From the NCBI GenBank assembly GCA_029261595.1, contig JAJDAZ010000041.1:1-64000 (forward strand): a stretch of 64,000 nt of DNA, given 5' to 3'. The stretch is from Nitrospinaceae bacterium. GTDB taxonomy: Bacteria; Nitrospinota; Nitrospinia; Nitrospinales; VA-1. The notes beneath the pieces were generated by a model. That model saw nothing but the letters and a program-made list of their open reading frames with translations. It ran no database searches and was not told the DNA's origin. A program made the translations under genes and the position numbers. Below, piece by piece: positions 41,101-48,985 of the stretch. Each line of letters begins with the position of its first letter. Positions within the stretch are counted from its first letter, which is position 1.

Positions 41101-41974
41101 CTTCCCGTTCAGAATGAAATTTCAGTTGGCCCGCAGACTTCATGTCTCCTGACAAATGACCCGAAAAATTTGACACCAACGAGATCCTGCCTTCACGGAA
41201 CATGGCGGGATTGATATTTTTTAAATACGGTTCAAACCGGGCCAAAGGCAGGTCCTGAATGGTGGCCTTGCCGTCAACGGAGAACCCCGCAAGATCCCAC
41301 TGCCTAGCGGGGTTGTCCAGGATACCGGAAAGTTTTATTTTGGTGGGCCGGTCGGGGTTCAGAATTTCCCCTTGCAGAAGAAATTCATAGGGAATTTTCA
41401 AAAACTTCTTTTTGATTAAAACGTGAACGTTGTTTAACTGAACCGGTTCGGGTTTTTCTCCCGGAAAAGTTTTAAAATCAAAGAAACGGATTTCCCCGCC
41501 TTTGATTTCCAGTTTTTTGACCAAGCTCCCTTTGAGCACCTCCAGAAAATCATCTTTCTCCGGGGGGGAGGCCGCTTTCGGCAAGCGGACCAGGTTCAAC
41601 TCACCTTTTTGGTCGCGGATCAATTGCAAAAATATTCCTTCGACCTCAATTTTTTTTACTTCAATGCGCTTATCCAGAAGGGGCAACAGTTTGATCACCA
41701 TCCAGAGACTTTTGGCGTAGAATTTTGGTTTCCCCTCAAAGGCCCCGGCAATCGTCACCTCCTTGAGTTTGACGCGCAACCCTTTGATAAAATCAACCTC
41801 CGCCGACCCGATGGACACTTTTTTCCCGGTCAGCGCCTCCAGCCGTTCAACGGCCATTTCCTTGAATCTTTCCAGATCACTGAATTTTACATACAGCGTT
41901 CCTGCAAAAGCGACAATAATAACCAGAACGCCTGCCAGGCTATAGAGAGCGATCTTTTTTTTGGAAACAACCAT
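38144..41974 (-). CDS. AsmA/YhdP-like large envelope protein (1276 aa)
   Basis: N-terminal TM IALYSLAGVLVIIVAFAGTLYVKFSDLERFKEMAVERLEALTGKKVSIGSAEVDFIKGLRVKLKEVTIAG; C-terminal AsmA-like LGVAPLAALDKILTKIPVFGKILTGGDEESLVKTYFTVKGKFDNPELKAIP. Confidence 0.8.
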   Translation of the reverse strand: MVVSKKKIALYSLAGVLVIIVAFAGTLYVKFSDLERFKEMAVERLEALTGKKVSIGSAEVDFIKGLRVKLKEVTIAGAFEGKPKFYAKSLWMVIKLLPLLDKRIEVKKIEVEGIFLQLIRDQKGELNLVRLPKAASPPEKDDFLEVLKGSLVKKLEIKGGEIRFFDFKTFPGEKPEPVQLNNVHVLIKKKFLKIPYEFLLQGEILNPDRPTKIKLSGILDNPARQWDLAGFSVDGKATIQDLPLARFEPYLKNINPAMFREGRISLVSNFSGHLSGDMKSAGQLKFHSEREASGPVLRDPAVPHRGTLDYEVSVDKDTLRFSKIKMDSDSFSFSAKATLGKYLSKNPDISFDFKTGGFKVNNSNSYLPLKIIPQEYHQKVQNQFRNGTFEVETLKFNGTLSQLKNLTVEENIKRLSAKVRLKHMDWQDPLPLLKHVTGSFKLESGNGVLKIEKARYLNHPIVNVKGTIERVIENPFINVSLENKIDLSLFHPTLMKALDGNSFQDFISIYSEMAGPGSVRIQLKGPLLEPDKLSLTGNIFMEDVSLYQVGIGPRIEHLNGRIDYNLIPPGAKDNKEPLPPIIVFDNFSGNFGKSTFSKVFGKVVVENDVSSKEMVGTYNLDVEELPAIISDLELEYPFDVLHAGTRYTRGRVLVNFKSLGDPMAPETVKDWGEIHLQDLSLQYEDDYWPVSNLSGVIGFGEGPLRLVEVKGWYGDSPVQLDGELTPYAPNGPEFDLVAKSPNFHPSGLKNVPFLQKIKYSGTVETELKLKGSIHDLEFDHILNLSQASYQYEDSFVKSRNVFNKVELAGHFDSKEGIVVRNIVYDLEENRIAGKANIRSLDKPEFFIQMKSSNFKTQLLGQFIKPFRINRKGSVDFQIQGQGNFNHLEKSKFEGWVNLKNVEILPEDYDQNLILNAGIKFSGKTVQIDKGSLLCDLSTVIFDGVYQRGPNPKLDIQVSGERLVVEELLPAENAGDADLGSLLNSSDLFSKGVTQISFDLDELDYKRLTLKMVSGKVSVEKKKIKISKMDVGKEGNIRGRGIFEMGESDSLRFKGLIQAEQIPAQEFFALFGDTFENGLTGQLKTLDIRVKGQGNELKEIGKSLVVKTSFDFGSGQIDHGRLKDGALRLFGFQEEVDASDEKSLEESFSPYEQIAGKFSLVKGIASTENFIYEDKKRRSSLVGTFDLDKYEMDTVLGVAPLAALDKILTKIPVFGKILTGGDEESLVKTYFTVKGKFDNPELKAIPFTSLTKKVVGIFQGFWQTPKYILDPLREETN

Positions 41975-42141
41975 AAAAGTTTTTTAGGGCGTTGGGAAAA
42001 CGTTACAATAGCCCACAAGTTTTTTCATCGGGCAAGAGCGACCACGGTTTTTGAGGAAAAGACTGTTCATTGCAAGAGATGCGCTGAGAGCAATGGGAAA
42101 TTAAACTATATATATCATGATGTTATAGAACTTTCAATCCT

Positions 42142-42927
42142 GTGGAGCCGGTGCCGGAGCTTAGCCCTATGGAAGACTCAAAACCCTCGATTTTATATGG
42201 CATCAACCCCGTCATGGAAGCTTTAAAAGCCGGGATCAGAGTCTGCCATAATATCGTCGTCAAAGAAAAAGTTTCCAACCCCAGAATCCAATCGGTTTTA
42301 ACGCTTGCCAGATCCCTCCGGGTCAAAGTTGAAACCCTCCCGCAAAAAGAGTTTCAGCAAAAATACGGGGCCTATGCCCACCAAAGTATTATAGGGTATT
42401 TTTCGTCCAAGAAACCGCTCGAATTGAATGATTTGATCGAACAGGCATTTCAGGCCACACCCACTCCGTCTCTCGCCCTGTTGGACGGAATTCAGGACCC
42501 GCAAAATCTGGGGGCCATCATTCGCGCGGCCCAGACCCTGGGAGTCCAGGGCATTATTATTCCCGATCGAAGGAGCGCCTCGCTCACGGAAACCGTCGCC
42601 AAATGTTCGGCAGGCGCCATCGAACGATTGCCCATCGCCTGTGTGACTAACCTCGTCCAAACGGTGGAACGGTTGCAAAAAGCCGGGTTCTGGATGGTGG
42701 GGGTGGATTCTAAAGGCAAGACGCCGTGCTATGAATTCAAATTTGATATGCCGACGGCTCTGGTCATCGGAGGTGAGGAGAAAGGCATTCGGCCCCTGCT
42801 CAGAAAAAAATGCGATTTTACCATCAACATTCCCATGCCGGGGGAATTGGATTCTTTAAACGCCGCCACCGCCTGCGCCGTGGTTTTTTATGAGGTTTTG
42901 AGACAAAAAAAAGGTGAGAAACCCTGA
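42142..42927 (+). CDS. rlmB: TrmH/SpoU-family RNA 2'-O-methyltransferase (RlmB-like); start may be 42169
   Basis: ILYGINPVMEAL; LALLDGIQDPQNLGAIIRAAQTLGVQGIIIPDRRSASLTETVAKCSAGAIERLPI; ALVIGGEEKGI; DSLNAATACAVVFYEVLRQ. Confidence 0.9.
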   Translation: MEPVPELSPMEDSKPSILYGINPVMEALKAGIRVCHNIVVKEKVSNPRIQSVLTLARSLRVKVETLPQKEFQQKYGAYAHQSIIGYFSSKKPLELNDLIEQAFQATPTPSLALLDGIQDPQNLGAIIRAAQTLGVQGIIIPDRRSASLTETVAKCSAGAIERLPIACVTNLVQTVERLQKAGFWMVGVDSKGKTPCYEFKFDMPTALVIGGEEKGIRPLLRKKCDFTINIPMPGELDSLNAATACAVVFYEVLRQKKGEKP

Positions 42928-42938
42928 GGTTCCTCACC
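42905..42938 (-). terminator. Rho-independent terminator of rpsU overlapping the 3' end of rlmB
   Basis: Minus strand GGTGAGGAACCTCAGGGTTTCTCACC followed by TTTTTTTT. Confidence 0.75.
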
Positions 42939-42965
42939 GTCGTACAGATTCAACCGTTGGCTCGT

Positions 42966-43166
42966 TTACATCGTAAAAGACCGTCGTCTTTTTAGAGCCG
43001 CTTTTCTTTTCTTCTTGGCCTCTTTTTGTTTGCGCTTTTTCTTTACGGAAGGTTTTTCGTAAAACCTTCGTCGCTTTAATTCCTTAAGCAACCCTTCCTT
43101 CGTCATTTGACGTTTCAGCACCTTCAAGGCTTTTTCAACCTGGTTTTGGTAGACTGTTACTTCCAA
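42966..43166 (-). CDS. rpsU: 30S ribosomal protein S21
   Basis: MEVTVYQNQVEKALKVLKRQMTKEGLLKELKRRRFYEKPSVKKKRKQKEAKKK. Confidence 0.95.
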   Translation of the reverse strand: MEVTVYQNQVEKALKVLKRQMTKEGLLKELKRRRFYEKPSVKKKRKQKEAKKKRKAALKRRRSFTM

Positions 43167-43442
43167 AAAGTATTCCCCTCCCTCCCAATGTTTTAGGGTC
43201 CTTCAAAAGCATCCTTAGAGATGCCGTCACAAACGATTAATTCCATCCACCCTTCCAATTAAGGAAGAGAACTTCTTGGGCACAATCAAAAACCCATGAC
43301 AGATTTACATGATTTTTTTAGCAAGCTAAGAATTATGCAGAGAATTTTTTAATAAGTCAATGCCTAAATGACTGAAAATCAATCCTCCCCGGAAATCCCG
43401 GCAACTGGCGATTTGACTGACCCCAAATATTAGGTATATTTA

Positions 43443-44705
43443 TTGAAGATCCTAAAATCCCCAATAATCTTGGAAAAATATATTATGCAACGGACCCCTG
43501 TCCACCTGGCCATCAAAATCGTCCTGGGAACCCTATTTCTCATCTGGGTCCTTTCTGCCGCCCAAAAGATCAAGGCGGAAGAATATGCGGTGCCTAATTC
43601 TGGCTCTCCCTATCTCGATTTGAACGACCTTGGAATCGATCAGATTCTGCACCTTCCCACTGGAATCCAGGTGACCAAGGACCAAATGATAGACATCGTC
43701 TCTGGGTCCCGGGTCATTTATGTCGGAGAAACCCACGACAACCTGGAAGCCCATCGCGCTCAGTTGGAAGTCATTGAACGGCTGAACAATATTTTTCCTG
43801 GAAAGATCACGGTGGGCCTGGAAATGTTCCGTCAGTCGGCGCAACCCGATCTTGACCGCTGGCATAACGGGGAATTGACTCAGGGCGAATTCAAAGCGCT
43901 CTTTCACAAAAACTGGGGACCGGGATTTAAACTTTATCGGTCCATTTTTGATTTCGCCAAAGAAAACTCCATTCGGCTCATCGGGCTCAAATCCTCCAGG
44001 GAAACCGAAACCCGGTTACGCAACGAAGGGCCGACCGCCCATCCCGAAAATTTTCCCGAAATGGACGAAACGGACATCCACCACAAGACCTTTTCCATGT
44101 CCATGTTCGGCGGCCATAACGATCATGCGGAGGCACTCGTCAAGCCCTACCAGATGCTCCTGCTCTGGGAGGAGGCGATGGCCCATGCCGTGGGAGAATT
44201 CCTGCAACATAATGCGGACGGGAAGCTCGTGGTCCTGGCGGGAGGCTTCCACGTGCAATACGGATTCGGAATCCCCAAGCGGGCCTTTCGCAGAATCCCG
44301 CACCCCTACTCCATCATCCTCCCCACGGTGACCCAACTGCCGGAAGAATTGAAAGACCGGGAAATGAAGGTGGAACATGTTTCCATTCCCCTGTATGCCG
44401 GCGATTTCGCCTGGCGGCTGGAGTATAAAGTTTTGCCAGTAAACAAAGTCAAGCTTGGGGTTCAACTCAAAGAAAGCGAGTCGAAAGTCCAAGTCCTTTT
44501 TGTGGGAGAAAACTCGAACGCCGATCAGGCGGGAATCCTGACAGGCGATGTTCTTCTGGCCCTGGGCGAAGAAAAAATTCTCGGCGTCGATGATCTGGTC
44601 ACCCGCCTGCAAACCTTCAATGTCGGCGACCGCGCCTTAATCCGTCTGCGCCGTGGTATGGAGGAGATGGACGTGGATGTCCTGTTACGGGAAGTCACGC
44701 CCTGA
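43443..44705 (+). CDS. ChaN-family (heme-regulated uptake type) protein with C-terminal PDZ domain
   Basis: SGSRVIYVGETHDNLEAHRAQLEVIERL; VTVGLEMFRQSAQPDLDRW; C-terminal NADQAGILTGDVLLALGEEKILGVDDLVTRLQTFNVGDRALIRLRRG. Confidence 0.85.
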   Translation: MKILKSPIILEKYIMQRTPVHLAIKIVLGTLFLIWVLSAAQKIKAEEYAVPNSGSPYLDLNDLGIDQILHLPTGIQVTKDQMIDIVSGSRVIYVGETHDNLEAHRAQLEVIERLNNIFPGKITVGLEMFRQSAQPDLDRWHNGELTQGEFKALFHKNWGPGFKLYRSIFDFAKENSIRLIGLKSSRETETRLRNEGPTAHPENFPEMDETDIHHKTFSMSMFGGHNDHAEALVKPYQMLLLWEEAMAHAVGEFLQHNADGKLVVLAGGFHVQYGFGIPKRAFRRIPHPYSIILPTVTQLPEELKDREMKVEHVSIPLYAGDFAWRLEYKVLPVNKVKLGVQLKESESKVQVLFVGENSNADQAGILTGDVLLALGEEKILGVDDLVTRLQTFNVGDRALIRLRRGMEEMDVDVLLREVTP

Positions 44706-44718
44706 ATGGGCTAACGCC

Positions 44719-45498
44719 TCATCCGGCGGACTTGAGGGAGTCCACCAGGGATTGCATGTCGTTATCGCCGGTCAGTTTCAGGAATATTTCTTCCAGACCG
44801 CCCTGATCCTGCTCGGCCTTATGGCGTAATTCGGCAATCGACCCGTCCGCAATCATCTTTCCCTTCAAAATAATACCCACACGATGGCACATCGCTTCTG
44901 CGATCCCTAAAGAATGGGTGGACATGAACACCGTGGTGCCTTCTTTGCATAAGTCGCGGAACAGGTCTTTCACCTGCCTTGCGCCGCGCGGGTCAAGGCC
45001 TACCATCGGCTCATCGACGATGACCACTTTGGGGGCGTGGATCAGGGCTCCTGAAATGATCAACTTTTGTTTCATCCCGTGGGAATAGCCCTCGATCAAT
45101 TCGTGGGTAAAATCTTTCAGATCAAAAAATTCCAGAAACTTCATGGCGCGGGACCGGACCAACGGTTTTTCCATGGAATACAAATCGGCGATGAACTCCA
45201 GATACTCCATCCCGGTCAGTTTGTTGTATATATAAGGGCGGTCGGGAATGTAGCCCACCTGGGTCTTGGCCCGGACCGGGTCTTCATGAATATTCACGCC
45301 GCCAATGGTGATGGAACCGCTGGTGGGTTTGAGTAAACCCATCAATAATTTGATGGTGGTGGTTTTGCCCGCTCCGTTCGGCCCTAAAAACCCGAACAAC
45401 TGGCCTTTGGGGATTTCCAGGTTCAGGCCATCCAGAGCCAGCAGGGATTGATATTTTTTTACCAGGTTTTCAATTTTAATCACGAGTCCGTTCTCCAT
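44719..45498 (-). CDS. ABC transporter ATP-binding protein
   Basis: Walker A GPNGAGKTTTIK, signature-region YSHGMKQKLIISGALIHAPKVVIVDEPMVGLD. Confidence 0.93.
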   Translation of the reverse strand: MENGLVIKIENLVKKYQSLLALDGLNLEIPKGQLFGFLGPNGAGKTTTIKLLMGLLKPTSGSITIGGVNIHEDPVRAKTQVGYIPDRPYIYNKLTGMEYLEFIADLYSMEKPLVRSRAMKFLEFFDLKDFTHELIEGYSHGMKQKLIISGALIHAPKVVIVDEPMVGLDPRGARQVKDLFRDLCKEGTTVFMSTHSLGIAEAMCHRVGIILKGKMIADGSIAELRHKAEQDQGGLEEIFLKLTGDNDMQSLVDSLKSAG

Positions 45499-45504
45499 CG
45501 GAAT

Positions 45505-45777
45505 TTATCGGATAAAAAACTTGTCCATCGACTTCGGAGGAACCGGGGTTTCATTGATCCGGGTCACCTCCGCCTGAGGCGGCCCCTGCCGGCACCATTT
45601 AACGAATTCATCCAAATGAGCGCGGTCGCCTTCGACATGAATCTCCACGGTTCCGTCCGGGCAATTCTTGGCCCAACCGGTAAGGCCCCGTTCGGTGGCG
45701 AAGGACTGAGCGCTACCCCTGTACCAAACCCCCTGAACCCGTCCATGCACAACAATATGAACCGCTTCAATACCCAT
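45505..45777 (-). CDS. acyP: Acylphosphatase (start at internal Met, 45777)
   Basis: VHIVVHGRVQGVWYRGSAQSFATERGLTGWAKNCPDGTVEIHVEGD. Confidence 0.92.
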   Translation of the reverse strand: MGIEAVHIVVHGRVQGVWYRGSAQSFATERGLTGWAKNCPDGTVEIHVEGDRAHLDEFVKWCRQGPPQAEVTRINETPVPPKSMDKFFIR

Positions 45778-45787
45778 CAAACTGAAT

Positions 45788-46024
45788 TTATTTTTTATGT
45801 TTCGGTTTCTCGAACAAATGCTGGATTTCCCGGTAAACCCCAAATATGGACCCGTCACTGATTTTGGGCCCAAATTTTCCCAGATCCCGCATAATGCGCT
45901 GAAATTCCGAGGTGCTCCCGGAAAATTTTTCTATCAAGGGGCCAAAATAGGCTTGCTCGTCGGGATCGAGCCGATCCAAAATAATGCGAAGACGAGCTTT
46001 CAGGGGTTCGAAATCTTTTTCCAT
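45788..46024 (-). CDS. Hypothetical protein
   Basis: 78-aa ORF in same orientation immediately upstream of acylphosphatase. Confidence 0.45.
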   Translation of the reverse strand: MEKDFEPLKARLRIILDRLDPDEQAYFGPLIEKFSGSTSEFQRIMRDLGKFGPKISDGSIFGVYREIQHLFEKPKHKK

Positions 46025-46493
46025 ATCCTTTCTATACTAGCCCCACCCTAAGTTATTTTCAAGCCTGCAACGGAATGGTTTCCCTGGTCTTATCCCAAGG
46101 CTTGGAAAACCAACCCTCTTCAAAAAACCTGGAACCCCACAACCCGGTTCTTCTGCCAGGAAAGTCATGCCCTCCTTGTGCTCTTCTGATTAGATTTTAT
46201 TCGGAAGAATCAGTTTATCAAAGGTTTTACCTTAGATTATTCCCAAAAATACCCTAATTATCATGTGCAAAGACATTTAAACTAAGATAAAACAACACTT
46301 ATACCGAATATAAATATATAGGAATTATTGCAATTCCCAGGTTATCCCTTTACACTGAATTATCGGAAGAAACAATAATCCATTTATTTTCAAATGGTTA
46401 AAGACACTGAAATCCGCCAGCAATTCGATACTTTCATATTGGATAACCGAAAATGGACTCTCACCTTATTAATAATTCACTAAACCAACAGCC

Positions 46494-48560
46494 ATGAAAA
46501 CAAAATCCCTCCTCACTCTGCCTGAAAAGCCCTCGTTCGATGTTTGGAAATTAATTTGTATCTTCCTGGTGGTCTTGTTTTATTTGCATGGAAACGCTGA
46601 GGGAAATAATCAGACCGAACAAAATCCATTAAACTTGGCGGACCTCAGCTTGGAAGAACTGATGGACATCAAAGTCACATCAGTCTCCAAAAAGGAACAG
46701 ACGCTTTCACAGGCGGCGGCGGCTATTTTTGTTATCACGCAGGAGGATATTCGCCGCTCAGGGGTGACCACCATTCCAGAAGCGTTGCGCATGGCCCCAG
46801 GTGTGGAAGTCGCGCAGGTGGATGCCAACAAATGGGCCATCACCATACGCGGGTTCAACAACCTGTTCGCTAGCAAGCTGTTGGTGATGATTGACGGCCG
46901 GACCATCTACACGCCTTTATTCTCCGGGGTTTACTGGGATGTGCAGGACACGGTACTGGAAGACATCGACCGTATCGAGGTGATCCGCGGACCTGGAGGA
47001 ACCCTGTGGGGCGCCAACGCCGTTAACGGAGTCATCAACATCATCACCAAAAACGCCAAGGATACCCAGGGCGGCATGGTCACCGCCGGTGGAGGAACAT
47101 TAGAGAATGGCTTCGGCAGTATCCGTTACGGCGGCAAATTGGGGGAAGGGGATAAGGCTCATTACCGTGTATTCGCCAAGTATTTCAACCGCGATTCGTT
47201 CGATGAAGCCGCCGGCGCCGATGGCGCCGATGAATGGGAAGCAATTCGCGGCGGATTCCGTATGGATTTAACGCCTTCGGAAAATAACTCCTGGACGGTT
47301 CAGGGTGATTATTATGATGGGGAATCCGGCCAAAGGGTGAGCGAAGTGACTTCGTTGACCGCGCCCTTCTTAACCACCACAGACGATGACGTCCATGTGA
47401 AAGGCACCAACCTGCTGGCCCGCTGGAAACATTCCATTTCGGAGCAGTCCAGCACCACGCTTCAGGTTTATTACGACCGGGCGGAACGCGATGCAAAACC
47501 TCTCAAACAGACCATCGACACGTTTGATATGGATTTCCATCACCAATTTGGTATGGGCGAGCGCCATGACATCATCTGGGGAATTGGACAACGCTTTGTA
47601 TATGACGATATTGAGAACACGCTCGCTTTCTCATTTGCCCCCGACAACCGCCTGGCCCATACAACCAGCGCTTTTATTCAGGATGACATCACCCTTATCG
47701 AAAACAGGCTCCGTTTGACCCTGGGTTCCAAATTCGAGTGGAACTCATATACGGAGTTTGAATATCAGCCCAATGCCCGTGTTTTGTGGACCCCACACCC
47801 CAATCACTCGGTTTGGGCCTCGGTTTCGCGGGCGGTGAGAACTCCGGCGCGAACGGATGACAGTTTCCGTCTCAATTTCCTGGCAGTCCCCGGCTTTGGG
47901 CTCAATAGTCTTTTTACTATATTCGGTAATAATAATTTAAAATCCGAAGACCTCGTGGCCTACGAACTGGGCTATCGTTTGCAACCGAACGAAAAAATTT
48001 TCCTGGATATAGCCACGTACTTTCATTCCTATGATGATCTTGTATCTCAGGAACCTATAACCCCCTTTACCGAAACCACTCCGGCGCCGACCCATCTGGT
48101 AATTGCCACCCAATTCCAAAATAAGCTGTCCGGAAAAGCGTATGGCGTGGAAATCGCCGGAAAGTGGAAAGTTTTTGACTGGTGGGAGTTAAATACCGCC
48201 TTCAACTGGTTTCAATTTGACCTGGATCAAACCCCTCCTAGCGCAGACACCACTACTAAGTTAGATGACGGAAACAGCCCAAAATATCAGTTCAACATCC
48301 GCTCCCACCTCAAACTCCCATATCACCTGGAACTGGATACGGCATTGTTTGTCACTGACGAGCTCGACAACCTGCGAATTCCCAGTTACAACCGGCTGGA
48401 CGCCCGCATTGGCTGGCTACCCACGGAAACCCTGGAAATGAGCCTGGTGTTTCAAAACCTGACGGACCCACGGCATAAGGAATTTGGCGGCAGTGAAGGA
48501 GGGTCTGTGAGAAATGAAGTTCCGCGTAGTGTCTATGGAAAGGTGGTCTGGAAATTTTGA
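46494..48560 (+). CDS. TonB-dependent receptor (copy 1)
   Basis: Plug domain ITQEDIRRSGVTTIPEALRMAPGVEVAQVDANKWAITIRGFNN...LLVMIDGRTIYTPLFSGVYWD...IEVIRGPGGTLWGANAVNGVINIITK; C-terminal aromatic KVVWKF. Confidence 0.93.
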   Translation: MKTKSLLTLPEKPSFDVWKLICIFLVVLFYLHGNAEGNNQTEQNPLNLADLSLEELMDIKVTSVSKKEQTLSQAAAAIFVITQEDIRRSGVTTIPEALRMAPGVEVAQVDANKWAITIRGFNNLFASKLLVMIDGRTIYTPLFSGVYWDVQDTVLEDIDRIEVIRGPGGTLWGANAVNGVINIITKNAKDTQGGMVTAGGGTLENGFGSIRYGGKLGEGDKAHYRVFAKYFNRDSFDEAAGADGADEWEAIRGGFRMDLTPSENNSWTVQGDYYDGESGQRVSEVTSLTAPFLTTTDDDVHVKGTNLLARWKHSISEQSSTTLQVYYDRAERDAKPLKQTIDTFDMDFHHQFGMGERHDIIWGIGQRFVYDDIENTLAFSFAPDNRLAHTTSAFIQDDITLIENRLRLTLGSKFEWNSYTEFEYQPNARVLWTPHPNHSVWASVSRAVRTPARTDDSFRLNFLAVPGFGLNSLFTIFGNNNLKSEDLVAYELGYRLQPNEKIFLDIATYFHSYDDLVSQEPITPFTETTPAPTHLVIATQFQNKLSGKAYGVEIAGKWKVFDWWELNTAFNWFQFDLDQTPPSADTTTKLDDGNSPKYQFNIRSHLKLPYHLELDTALFVTDELDNLRIPSYNRLDARIGWLPTETLEMSLVFQNLTDPRHKEFGGSEGGSVRNEVPRSVYGKVVWKF

Positions 48561-48985
48561 CCGCGTCCGCAATATTTTAATCGCTGACGTGGATTCTTTT
48601 CTGACTAAAAGGTATTCAGAGAATTTGTTCTTTTCTTCTGAGCTTTTCTGGCCGAGAAAAGTTTGCCGTCTGCTTTCCTCAATAATGGCTTTCTGATGAG
48701 ATTTCATTCGAAAGTAACGGTTTATCAAGGGTTTTCCATAGAGCCCTCTTTCACATACCATATTCTTCATGAGCAAGGCATCTAACTTCATATAAAACAA
48801 TCATTAAACCCAATATAATTATATGGAAATTATTGCAAATCGCTGACCTTCCATTTATACTGAATCATATAAAATACTTTATTTCAAATAGTTATGATCG
48901 GGAACCTTCCTGTTCCAAGGAGCCGGGGAATGCCTATCGGAAAACCGAATATCGTCTTTCATCTCATTAACAATGTACTAAACAA

